Shown one piece after another: positions 43,176 through 50,310 of a DNA stretch of 64,000 nt. Location: positions 1,302,001 through 1,366,000 of the forward strand of contig NZ_CP076023.1 of assembly GCF_018623035.1 (NCBI RefSeq), in the 5' to 3' direction. How positions within the stretch are numbered: the stretch's first letter is position 1; every line of letters starts with the position of its first letter. The notes beneath the pieces were generated by a model. It was not told where the DNA came from. It was given only the letters and a program-made list of their open reading frames with translations, and made no database searches. The DNA is from Cellulomonas dongxiuzhuiae (GTDB lineage Bacteria > Actinomycetota > Actinomycetes > Actinomycetales > Cellulomonadaceae). A program made the position numbers and the translations under genes.

Positions 43176-43454
43176 CGGTCTCTGGGCTCTCTGTGAGGGA
43201 TCGCCGGGTCAGGGAGATCGCGTGTCGTCTGCCCCAGCCCGAACGCGCGAAGACGCCCCCTGGCACGCGCTCGCTCACGGTGACTAGCCGTGAGGTCTTC
43301 GCAACGTGTCAGGGAGGCGCATCCGCCCTCGGCCCGGGACAGGACCAGCCGCCAGGGGATCAGTCCCGGCAGCGTCGATGTGACGTCGAGGAAGTGGCTC
43401 GGGCTAGCGGCTTTGTTGCCCACGAGTTCGCAGACGGGCGCCGCGAGGCGTCCG

Positions 43455-43796
43455 CTACGCGGCGGCGGCGGGAGCGGGGTCGATGCCCTGCCAGGCGTCG
43501 AGGGCGCGATCGACCTCGCGCTCCGCGGCGGCGGTCGCGTCGATCGCGGCGCCGAGGGCACGCTCTCCGCGCCGGACCGCGGCCCGGAGGACGAGCCGGG
43601 CGTCGTCGAGCACGGTCGCGGACGTCGGGTCGTTCGGCGGGGCGCCCTTGCTCCGCTCGGTCGTGTCGTCCCGGGGGCGCTGCCGCGGGGCGGCCTGCCA
43701 CTGGACGGCCTCGGCGTCCTCCAGGCGGAGCGCGAGCGAGCGGGCGGTGAGCACGAGGTCGCCGAGGGCGGTGCGGGCATCGGTGACGGCGGTCAT
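43455..43796 (-). CDS. Hypothetical protein, 113 residues
   Basis: An acidic, helical protein: TDARTALGDLVLTARSLALR at the start and AAAEREVDRALDAWQGID at the end, with a disordered, charged middle (RPRDDTTERSKGAPPND). Its ATG overlaps the stop of the zinc-ribbon gene (ATGA), so they are co-translated. Not recognised. Confidence 0.6.
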   Translation of the reverse strand: MTAVTDARTALGDLVLTARSLALRLEDAEAVQWQAAPRQRPRDDTTERSKGAPPNDPTSATVLDDARLVLRAAVRRGERALGAAIDATAAAEREVDRALDAWQGIDPAPAAAA

Positions 43797-44026
43797 GCGG
43801 GCTCCTCGGTGTGGTGGGCGACCAGGAGGGCGACGACGGCGTCGAGGGTCGCGACGTACGCGAGCGCCTCAGGCAGCGAGTCGGCGTCTCCGCGGCGCAG
43901 CACCTGAAGCGCTGCGCGCTCACGAAGATGCCCTGCGTTGCGGCGACACGTCCCGGAGCAGTACCGGGCGCGGGCGTCGCGGCCCGCGAGGTCTCGGGCG
44001 CACTGGAGACAGCGACGGTCGGTCAT
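43793..44026 (-). CDS. Small zinc-ribbon protein, 77 residues
   Basis: The N-terminus RRCLQCARDLAGRDARARYC then SGTCRRNAGH shows a Cys4-type zinc knuckle (C-x2-C ... C-x3-C), seen in many phage-encoded small proteins. A helix follows (LPEALAYVATLDAVVALLVAHH). The ATG at 44026 follows GAGAGGAG. It may bind DNA or a host protein. It is the first clear gene downstream of the large inverted repeat. Confidence 0.65.
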   Translation of the reverse strand: MTDRRCLQCARDLAGRDARARYCSGTCRRNAGHLRERAALQVLRRGDADSLPEALAYVATLDAVVALLVAHHTEEPA

Positions 44027-44130
44027 GGCGGCTCCTCTCGGGGCGTGTGGCGTGTGGGGTGTGGGGTTACCCCCCCGTAGAGGTAGTAACCCGGGCGTTG
44101 CCCGGAGCCGGACGGAAGCGGGCGGGCCTC

Positions 44131-44271
44131 TCACGTTGCCCGCTGGCGCGGGTGAAGCAGGTAGGCGGCGACGCCGAGGGCGCGGAGCACTCGCCCGATC
44201 GCGGCAGGACGCGCGCGCTGTGCCTTGAAGAGTGCGGCGGCCGGTCGGCTCGGTGGTGAAGAGTTGGACAT
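44131..44271 (-). CDS. Possible small protein, 46 residues, starting inside the inverted repeat
   Basis: An ATG in the left repeat arm opens a frame coding MSNSSPPSRPAAALFKAQRA then a helix RVLRALGVAAYLLHP. Its codon choice is coding-like but there is no clear ribosome binding site. It would be read from the promoter-like sequence in the repeat toward the zinc-ribbon gene. Tentative. Confidence 0.3.
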   Translation of the reverse strand: MSNSSPPSRPAAALFKAQRARPAAIGRVLRALGVAAYLLHPRQRAT

Positions 44272-44378
44272 GGGGCGTGTTGCACATGCCCTCCAGGTCT
44301 CTTCTCTAGGGCGGCTCTCTCTCTATGAAGGAACTAGAGATGCATGTGCAACACGCCCCATCGCGAACTCTTCACCAC
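44253..44378. repeat. Large inverted repeat with 37-bp arms
   Basis: Arms at 44253-44289 and 44342-44378 match at 33 of 37 positions; all mismatches fall in one four-base block. The 52-base centre holds a second inverted repeat, TCTCTAG (44303-44309) and CTAGAGA (44334-44340). Each arm contains TTGCAC directed inward. Candidate origin of replication or a large operator. Confidence 0.8.
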
Positions 44379-44619
44379 GGGTACCCCTCCCCGGCGCCCC
44401 CCGGCGCTCGGGGCCGACGTCGACACGGCTCGCCGCGGCGCCGAGCGGGGAGCGCCTCGCCGCGCGTCCGTCGGACGGCCCCTCTCGAGGGAGGCGGAGG
44501 GGTCGGGGTACGCGGACGCCCCGTCGCGGCCAGGGGCCGGGAACGGGGCTCTCCGAGATTGCTAGGGGGCCACAGACGCCAGAGGGTCCGGGCCTCTTCG
44601 ATGAGGCTCGGGAGGGGCC
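44379..44619. other. Non-coding G/C-rich stretch between inverted repeat and recombinase end
   Basis: No credible gene on either strand. It contains several short G/C hairpins, for instance CCCCTC and GAGGGG around 44481-44505, and a dip in GC around GAGATTGCTAGG. With the inverted repeat it makes a 370-base non-coding block. Confidence 0.5.
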
Positions 44620-44850
44620 TCACGCAGGGGCCGATGATCGCCCGACGAGGAGGTGCTCCGCGTCCGGCGGCGTAGCCGAGAGGAACGCGAGCGCGTCGCC
44701 CTGCCTCACGAGCCACCCGACGATCGCGTCGCCGGGCACGAAGACCTGGGCGACGAGCGCGTCGGCGCTCCAGTCCGGCGCGGGGTAGCGCGTCGGGGCG
44801 ACGACGAGGTCGAGCGGTGCTCGCGGTGGGCAGTCACGCCGCGTTGTAAT
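44620..44850 (-). CDS. Possible 76-residue protein with only an ATT start
   Basis: After the recombinase stop, one frame has strong coding character: APLDLVVAPTRYPAPDW, then VAQVFVPGDAIVGWLVRQGD and ends GRSSAPA. It has no ATG, GTG or TTG start; the nearest initiator-like codon is ATT at 44850, overlapping the recombinase gene, followed by TTRRDCPP. Either translation starts at ATT or an original start codon was lost. Not recognised. Confidence 0.35.
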   Translation of the reverse strand: MTTRRDCPPRAPLDLVVAPTRYPAPDWSADALVAQVFVPGDAIVGWLVRQGDALAFLSATPPDAEHLLVGRSSAPA

Positions 44851-46333
44851 CGTCGTGGTTGTTCGCCTGGTCGGTCTCTCCGCGCCACCGGACCTCGACC
44901 CGGGCTCGGTCGAGGGGACCGGTCCTGCCCCGGACGCCGGGGTGCACCGCGACGTAGTCGAGCGCGGTCATGAGGTGGTCGCGCCGCGATGACGTGTCGG
45001 CGAGGCGGCTCCACACCTCCGCGTAGGTTTCGCCCGTCTCGTGGAACTGGACCTCGGGCGGGGTCGCTGTGGCCTCGGCGCGGAGGGCTCGGACGCGAGC
45101 GCGAAGCGTGCTTCGCTGCGCGAGGAGTGCCTCCTCGTCTGCGTCGTCGAGGTCGGCGTTGCCGAGCCGACTACCGAGGTGCTGGAGAGCCTCTTCGGCC
45201 TCGGCGAGAGCGGCAGCCACAGGCTCGACCTCGACGGGATGGACGACGGCGAGACGGCCTACGGCCGACAGGAACTCCCGCACGACGAACTCCTCTAGAC
45301 GCTCGGCGGTCACGCTCGCGGCGCCTGCGCACGGGCGCCCGTTGGAGCGTGAAGCGCAGCGGTACGCGGGGGTCCCGTTCTGCTGCTGGCGCACGTACAG
45401 GGGCGCGCCGCAGGAAGCGCAGACGGCCACGCCGGAGAGGAGGCGGGATCGCGCGCTACGGGCGCGTGTCCCTGCGGGCTTGGACGACTCAGCGCGGGCA
45501 GCGAGTACCGCGCGCACCTCGCGCCAAAGGTCGACCGGGAGTGCGGGCTCCCAGACCTGACGCGGCATCCCGTCCGCGTCGCGCATCACCTCGCCCTTGA
45601 TGGTCACGCGCCCGACGATCGCCGAGCCCGTTAGCGACTGCTTCACGGCCTGGAGCGACCAGGACGGCGCCCGGCGGGGTCGGAAAGGCGTCGAGTTCAT
45701 GTACGCCGTGACGGCGTATACGGACTCGCCAGCCACGATGCGCCGCGCGGCCTCCACCAAATACCGCACCTCGTCGGTCGCCGGGATGAGCACGCGGCCC
45801 GGCCCGTCGGGGTTCGGCGCGCTTGCGTATCCGACCGGCGCGGGACCACCGGTCCAGCGGCCCGCCGCGCGGTTGCTGGCGATCGCCGAACGAACGCGGA
45901 TCGCCGTGTTGTTCGACTCGCTCCGGGCGAACGTCGCCAGGATCGGGGCGAGCATGTCCCATGCGCTCGTTCCGGAGCGAAGCCCGTCCTGGAGAGCGAC
46001 GAAGGTCGACTCGGGTCGCGAGTCCAGCGCGTCGAGAAGGGGCACGAGGCCGCGGACGCCCTCGCGTGAGAACCGGTCAAACTTCCAGACCGCCAGGACG
46101 TCGATGTCACCGCTGCGGAGAGCCTCGACGGCGGCGGTCGCCTTCACTCGTGCGGCGCGGCCGGACATGCCGTCGTCTATGAGCACCGAGACGACGTCCC
46201 AGCCTTCGGCGGCTGCGAGGCGACGGAGGTCGCGCTCTTGGCGTTCGATTGAGGTCGACTCGTCGTCGGACGCGACGCTGAGTCTGAGGTAGAGACTGGC
46301 TCGAAGTGGGCGGGAGTGCTGCGTGGCAGGCAT
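44834..46333 (-). CDS. Large serine recombinase (site-specific integrase)
   Basis: A 499-residue serine integrase. The N-terminal catalytic domain has ASLYLRLSVASDDESTS with the nucleophile Ser near residue 19, RQERDLRRLAAAEGW, and the arginine cluster in FDRFSREGVRGL. A recombinase domain follows (GYASAPNP onwards), then a zinc ribbon CASCGAPLY with a later Cys pair, and a coiled-coil (VAAALAEAEEALQHLG) used in controlling integration direction. It sits 88 bases from attR, as serine integrases usually sit next to their att site. Insertion into a protein gene, with a short identical core, is usual for this class. Confidence 0.93.
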   Translation of the reverse strand: MPATQHSRPLRASLYLRLSVASDDESTSIERQERDLRRLAAAEGWDVVSVLIDDGMSGRAARVKATAAVEALRSGDIDVLAVWKFDRFSREGVRGLVPLLDALDSRPESTFVALQDGLRSGTSAWDMLAPILATFARSESNNTAIRVRSAIASNRAAGRWTGGPAPVGYASAPNPDGPGRVLIPATDEVRYLVEAARRIVAGESVYAVTAYMNSTPFRPRRAPSWSLQAVKQSLTGSAIVGRVTIKGEVMRDADGMPRQVWEPALPVDLWREVRAVLAARAESSKPAGTRARSARSRLLSGVAVCASCGAPLYVRQQQNGTPAYRCASRSNGRPCAGAASVTAERLEEFVVREFLSAVGRLAVVHPVEVEPVAAALAEAEEALQHLGSRLGNADLDDADEEALLAQRSTLRARVRALRAEATATPPEVQFHETGETYAEVWSRLADTSSRRDHLMTALDYVAVHPGVRGRTGPLDRARVEVRWRGETDQANNHDDYNAA

Positions 46334-46421
46334 GGTGCTGGGTTCCTGTTCGTCGGGGTCACCGGGGGAGTAGTCCCCACGGCGCCCGGCGTTGCCCGGC
46401 CTGTATCACTAGCGGCGGCCG

Positions 46422-46431
46422 GGCGTGCCGG
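46422..46431. repeat. Attachment site attR core
   Basis: GGCGTGCCGG, identical to 35341-35350. cpaF coding resumes here in the same phase relative to the core as where it was broken. Confidence 0.85.
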
Positions 46432-46769
46432 CGATGTGCACGATCCACGCGAGCTCCGCGCGCGAGGCGCTGGTCAAGCTCTGCACGCTGCCGCTGCTCG
46501 CGGGCGAGAACATCTCCGACCGGTTCGTCGTGCCCACCGTCGCGTCGTCGGTCGACCTCGTCGTGCACCTGGAGCTCGACGCGCGCGGACGGCGCCGCAC
46601 CCGGGAGGTCGTCGCGGTGCCCGGCCGCGTCGAGGCCGGCATCGTCGAGACCGCCGACGTGTTCACGACGCGGGACGGTGCGCTCGTGCGCGGCGACGGC
46701 TTCCCGCCGCACGCCGAGCGCTTCGCGCGTGCCGGCGTCGACGTCGTCGCCCTGCTGCGGCAGGTCTGA
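46422..46769 (+). pseudogene. cpaF: cpaF (TadA) tad pilus assembly ATPase, 3' part, split by mobile element
   Basis: The frame from the att core encodes GVPAMCTIHASSAREALVKL then LCTLPLLAGENISDRFVVP, the CpaF His box and C-terminal domain missing from the 5' part. It ends four bases before tadB. GTG 46425 and ATG 46434 could start a 115- or 112-residue fragment, but it has no ATP site and would be inactive. Together with the 5' part it gives the 409-residue ATPase that powers pilus assembly. Confidence 0.9.
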
Positions 46770-46772
46770 CCC

Positions 46773-47633
46773 GTGGGCGTCGTCGTGGGGCTGCTGCTCG
46801 GGGCCGGGCTCGCGTGCGTGTGGTGGTCGTGGTGGCCGCTCGCCGTGACCGTGGAGGGGGGCCGCGACGGCTGGTCGGCGCGCGTGCGCGACACCCTGAC
46901 GCAGGCCGAGGTCACCGGCGTGAGCCCCGGCGGGCTCGTGGCGGTCAGCGGGCTCCTCGGGCTCGTGGTCGCGGCCGTGTCGTTCCTCCTCGTCCCCGTG
47001 CCGGCGGTGAGCCTGTGCTTCGGCGCGTTCGCCGCCACCGCGCCGTGGACGCTGGTGAGAGGACGCGCCCGGCGCCGGCTCGCCGGCACGCGCGAGCTGT
47101 GGCCCGACGTGGTGGACCACCTGGCCTCCGGCGTCCGGGCCGGGCTGTCGCTGCCGGAGGCGGTCGCCCAGCTGGGGGACCGCGGCCCGGCCGAGCTGCG
47201 GGCGCCCTTCCGCAGGTTCGGCGAGGACTACCGCGCCACCGGCCGGTTCACCGACAGCCTCGACGCGTTGAAGGACCGGCTCGCGGACCCGGTCGCCGAC
47301 CGCATCATCGAGGCGCTGCGGCTCACGCGCGACGTCGGGGGCACCGACCTCGGGCGGCTGCTGCGCACGCTGTCGTCGTTCCTGCGCGACGACCTGCGCA
47401 CGCGCGGTGAGATCGAGGCCCGGCAGGGGTGGACCGTCTACGCGGCCCGGATGGCGGTCGCGGCGCCCTGGATCGTGCTCGCGATGCTCGCCACCCGGCC
47501 CGAGGCGATCCGCGCGTACGACTCGCCCGCCGGGGCCGTGGTCCTGCTCGCGGGCGCGGCGAGCACCGTCCTGGCCTACCGGCTGATGCTGCGCGTCGCG
47601 CGGCTGCCCGACGACCCGCGGGTGCTGCGGTGA
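46773..47633 (+). CDS. Type II secretion system F family protein (TadB-like)
   Basis: A 286-residue membrane platform protein of the tad apparatus. Two N-terminal helices (VVVGLLLGAGLACVWW and GLLGLVVAAVSFLLVPVPAV), a cytoplasmic T2SSF domain with HLASGVRAGLSLPEAVAQLG and FGEDYRATGRFTDSL, and two C-terminal helices. It connects the CpaF motor to pilin assembly. It begins four bases after the cpaF stop and overlaps tadC by four bases. The integrated element probably cuts it off from the operon promoter. Confidence 0.88.
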   Translation: MGVVVGLLLGAGLACVWWSWWPLAVTVEGGRDGWSARVRDTLTQAEVTGVSPGGLVAVSGLLGLVVAAVSFLLVPVPAVSLCFGAFAATAPWTLVRGRARRRLAGTRELWPDVVDHLASGVRAGLSLPEAVAQLGDRGPAELRAPFRRFGEDYRATGRFTDSLDALKDRLADPVADRIIEALRLTRDVGGTDLGRLLRTLSSFLRDDLRTRGEIEARQGWTVYAARMAVAAPWIVLAMLATRPEAIRAYDSPAGAVVLLAGAASTVLAYRLMLRVARLPDDPRVLR

Positions 47634-48559
47634 ACCCGGGACTCACTGGAGCGCTCATCGGGCTGCTCGGCGGGTGCGGGGTCGTGCTCGTCCTGCTGCG
47701 GCTGCGCGCGCGGCGGATCTCCCTCGAGCAGCGCGTCGGACCGTACCTGCGCACGCGCGGCACGTCCTCGCTGCTGCGGATCGAGACCGTCCGGGGGCCG
47801 TGGGGCACCGTCGAGCGGCTCGCCACGCCCTTCCTCGCCGACGGCGTGCGGCTCATGGCGCGCATCGGGTCGCCCGCGGGCGAGCTGCGGCACCGGCTGT
47901 CGCGCGCCGGTCGGACGGAGACGGTCGAGCAGTTCCGTGCCCAGCAGGTCGTCTGCGGCGTCGTCGGGCTCGCCGCGGGACTGCTCCTCGCCGTCACGCT
48001 GGCGGCGACACGCGGCGGCGGGCTCGTCCCGCTGGTCGCGCTGGTCCTCGTGGTCGGCCTCCTGGGCGCGCTCGCACCCGACTGGCTGCTGGGTCGGCAG
48101 GTCGCACGCCGGGAGGCGCGGCTGCTCGCCCAGATGCCGACCGTCACCGAGCTGCTGGCGCTCGCCGTGAGCGCCGGGGAGGGCGCCACGGGCGCGCTCG
48201 AGCGCGTCGTGCGCCAGACGCGCGGCGAGCTGGCCGACGAGCTCGCGCGCACGCTCGCCGACGCCCGCGCCGGTGCGCCGCTGACGACCGCGCTGCAGTC
48301 GCTCGCCGACCGGACGGGGATCCCCGCGCTCGCGCGCTTCGCCGAGGGGGTCGCGGTCGCCGTCGAGCGCGGCTCGCCGCTCGCGGACGTGCTGCGCGCC
48401 CAGGCGCAGGACGTGCGCGAGGAGGGGCGCCGCGCGCTCATGCAGACAGGCGGGCGCAAGGAGGTGCTCATGATGGTCCCGGTGGTGTTCCTTATCCTCC
48501 CGGTGACCGTCCTGTTCGCCGTCTTCCCCAGCGCGGTGGTCCTGCGGGTGGGGCTGTGA
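47630..48559 (+). CDS. Type II secretion system F family protein (TadC-like)
   Basis: A 309-residue paralogue of TadB. N-terminal helix LTGALIGLLGGCGVVLVLL, a middle pair of helices (VVCGVVGLAAGLLLAVTLAA and VALVLVVGLLGALAPDWLL), then the T2SSF domain (LLALAVSAGEGATGALERVV and IPALARFAEGVAVAVERG), ending VVFLILPVTVLFAVFPSAVV. The GTG start overlaps the tadB stop (GTGA). The order tadB-tadC-DUF4244-TadE-TadG matches actinobacterial tad clusters. Confidence 0.88.
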   Translation: MNPGLTGALIGLLGGCGVVLVLLRLRARRISLEQRVGPYLRTRGTSSLLRIETVRGPWGTVERLATPFLADGVRLMARIGSPAGELRHRLSRAGRTETVEQFRAQQVVCGVVGLAAGLLLAVTLAATRGGGLVPLVALVLVVGLLGALAPDWLLGRQVARREARLLAQMPTVTELLALAVSAGEGATGALERVVRQTRGELADELARTLADARAGAPLTTALQSLADRTGIPALARFAEGVAVAVERGSPLADVLRAQAQDVREEGRRALMQTGGRKEVLMMVPVVFLILPVTVLFAVFPSAVVLRVGL

Positions 48560-48622
48560 CCCCGGCCCTGATGCACGCGGAGGCGCCGACCGGCGCGCTC
48601 CGGACGACGACGGAGGTCGACG

Positions 48623-48835
48623 ATGAGGTTCTTGGCTCGAACGTGGTGCGCGCTCGCGCAGCGGGCGGCAGCAGTGCCGGAGGACGACAGGGACCGCGGA
48701 GACGTGCCCGGCTGGGTGCTCGTCACGCTGATGACCGCAGGCCTGGTCTCGGTGCTCTGGTTCGTGGCGGGCGACGCGCTGCAGCGGCTCTTCGTCGACG
48801 CGATCTCGGACGTCAGCCCGCGCTCGGGCACCTGA
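48623..48835 (+). CDS. DUF4244 pilin-like protein of the tad cluster
   Basis: A 70-residue protein with a hydrophilic N-terminus, a pilin-like helix (GWVLVTLMTAGLVSVLWFVAG) and a short extracellular end. DUF4244 is the Flp-pilin-like gene of actinobacterial tad loci, always beside TadE genes. Its leader before the helix ends in DRGDVPG, where a prepilin peptidase could cut. The ATG follows CGGAGG. It is the likely major pilus subunit. Confidence 0.85.
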   Translation: MRFLARTWCALAQRAAAVPEDDRDRGDVPGWVLVTLMTAGLVSVLWFVAGDALQRLFVDAISDVSPRSGT

Positions 48836-49227
48836 CAGGACCGGCGCGGACGGGCGGCGCGGACCGCGGGTCCGCGATCGTCGACTTCACGCTCGTCGGT
48901 GGCCTCGTGGTCGTGCTGTTCGCGTCGGTGCTGCAGCTCGCGCTCGTCCAGCACGTCCGCAACACGTGCGTCGACGCGGCCGCCGAGGGCGCGCGCTACG
49001 CCGCGCAGGTGGGACGAGCACCGGCGGACGGTGCGCAGCGCACCGCGGACCTCCTGCGGGCGTCGCTCGCCGAGCGCTACGCCACGGACGTCACGGCACG
49101 CCGGGTCGACGCCGCGGGGCTCGCGCTCGTCGAGGTGACGGTGCGCGTCCCGCTGCCCGTGGTCGGGCTGCTCGGGCCCGGCGGCGTGATGGAGCTCGAC
49201 GGGCACGCACCCGTGGAGCAGCCGTGA
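48832..49227 (+). CDS. TadE family pilus assembly protein
   Basis: A pseudopilin-type protein: DRGSAIVDFTLVGGLVVVLFASVLQLALVQH (short form: GSAIVDFTLVGGLVVVLF) is the TadE hallmark, with the Glu-position occupied by Asp, followed by NTCVDAAAEGARYAAQVG. There is no ATG, GTG or TTG start in frame close to this motif. CTG at 48832 overlaps the DUF4244 stop as CTGA, like the GTGA joins elsewhere in the operon, and is proposed as start; otherwise translation begins far upstream inside the DUF4244 gene. The product assists pilin assembly. Confidence 0.75.
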   Translation: MTGPARTGGADRGSAIVDFTLVGGLVVVLFASVLQLALVQHVRNTCVDAAAEGARYAAQVGRAPADGAQRTADLLRASLAERYATDVTARRVDAAGLALVEVTVRVPLPVVGLLGPGGVMELDGHAPVEQP

Positions 49228-49709
49228 CCGGGTCGGTGCGCCGCGCGGCGCGGTGGTGGGCGACCCTGCGGCAGCGGTGCGACGGGGACAGGGGCAGCGC
49301 GCTCGTCGAGTTCCTCGGCATCTCGCTGGTCCTGCTCGTCCCGACGGTCTACCTCGTGCTCGTGCTGGGACGGATCCAGGCGGCGACCTTCGCGGTGGAA
49401 GGGGCGGCGCGTGAGGCCGCACGCGTCTACGTCGCCGCCGACGACGCCGCCCAGGGCGCGTCGCGTGCGGTGACGGCGGTCGGGGTCGCGCTCGCGGACC
49501 AGGGCTTCGACGACGACCCCGCCGGTGCGCTCGACGTGCGCTGCTCGGCCGACCCGTGCCTGACCCCCGGCGCCGAGGTCGCCGCCACCGTGCAGGTGCG
49601 GGTCCCGCTGCCGTTCGTGCCGACCTTCGTGGGTGACGTCGTCCCGCTCGAGGTGCCGGTGCGCGCGGAGCGTGTGGCACCGGTCGACACCTACCGGGTC
49701 GCGCGGTGA
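49224..49709 (+). CDS. TadE-like pilus assembly protein
   Basis: A 161-residue protein with one N-terminal helix. GDRGSALVEFLGISLVLLVP has the exact TadE-type G-x5-E spacing, and AAREAARVYVAADDAAQGAS follows as in minor pseudopilins. Two Cys in DVRCSADPCLTPG may form a disulfide in the extracellular part. It overlaps TadE by four bases and the next gene by four bases (GTGA each). Confidence 0.85.
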   Translation: MTGSVRRAARWWATLRQRCDGDRGSALVEFLGISLVLLVPTVYLVLVLGRIQAATFAVEGAAREAARVYVAADDAAQGASRAVTAVGVALADQGFDDDPAGALDVRCSADPCLTPGAEVAATVQVRVPLPFVPTFVGDVVPLEVPVRAERVAPVDTYRVAR

Positions 49710-50212
49710 GGCGCGTGCCGGCCGGGCACCGGCGCGCGGCGCGGGGCGATGCCCGGGCGGGTGACGAGGGGCGGGGGCGTGACGAGGGGCAGGTGATGAT
49801 CCTGTCCCTCGGGTTCGGTGTGGTCGCGATCCTGCTGGTGCTGGTCATCACGGCCGCCACCGGGGTGCACCTCGACCGCAAGCGGCTGCTGGCGCTGGCC
49901 GACCTCGCGGCGCTGTCCGCCGCGGACCAGGTGAGCACCACGTACTTCGGTGAGCCCCAGAGCCGCGCCTCCGGCGGGATCCCGCTGACCGACGCCACGG
50001 TCCGTGCCGCGGTCGAGGAGTACGTGCGCGACCACCCCGAGCCGGCGGCACGCTGGGACGGCGTCCGGGTGCTCGAAGCCACCACGCCGGACGGGCGCTC
50101 CGCCGTCGTACGGCTGGGTGCGCTGACGCGTCCACCGCTCGTGACGTGGGTGCTGGCGCCGTGGAGCGACGGGATCGAGCTGGTCGTCGGCGCGAGCGCT
50201 CGCGCGTCCTGA
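49706..50212 (+). CDS. Pilus assembly TadG-like protein (Rv3654c-like)
   Basis: A 168-residue protein with an Arg-rich N-terminus, then the pseudopilin helix DEGQVMILSLGFGVVAILLVLVITAATGVHLDRK (core: GQVMILSLGFGVVAILL), then RLLALADLAALSAADQV, the pattern of TadG-type Flp-associated proteins. A beta-rich extracellular domain follows. It is the last tad gene. The GTG overlaps the upstream stop. Confidence 0.82.
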   Translation: MRRVPAGHRRAARGDARAGDEGRGRDEGQVMILSLGFGVVAILLVLVITAATGVHLDRKRLLALADLAALSAADQVSTTYFGEPQSRASGGIPLTDATVRAAVEEYVRDHPEPAARWDGVRVLEATTPDGRSAVVRLGALTRPPLVTWVLAPWSDGIELVVGASARAS

Positions 50213-50310
50213 CCCCCGCCGGACCGGGGCGCCAGGGCGACCTCCCCCGGTTGTCCTTCCCGACGTGCGGCGGGACGATCGGGGCGTCACCGAGCGTCGA
50301 GGAGGACGCC

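Larger units (their letters stand above)
35341..46431. mobile_element. 11.08 kb integrative element inserted in cpaF (serine recombinase, HNH, small terminase)
   Basis: Boundaries are the two copies of GGCGTGCCGG at 35341-35350 and 46422-46431. Removing one copy plus the 11,081 bases between rebuilds an intact cpaF. The element carries a large serine recombinase at its right edge reading inward, two HNH nuclease genes, a probable small terminase, a compact operon of unknown small proteins, a large inverted repeat and left-end cargo on the plus strand. No large terminase, portal, capsid, tail, conjugation or recognisable replication protein is visible. It is best described as a phage-satellite-like or reduced prophage element. 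The left 2.5 kb has visibly more A/T than the rest. Confidence 0.9.

Noticed and set aside
44344..44565. Plus-strand frame beginning MCNTPH in the right repeat arm, mirrored on the minus strand in the left arm
   Set aside because: The matching peptides are a by-product of the inverted repeat; both frames continue into non-protein-like sequence.
47323..50085. A 920-codon minus-strand frame over the tad genes
   Set aside because: Antisense shadow; the plus strand holds tadB to TadG with overlapping starts and clear motifs.
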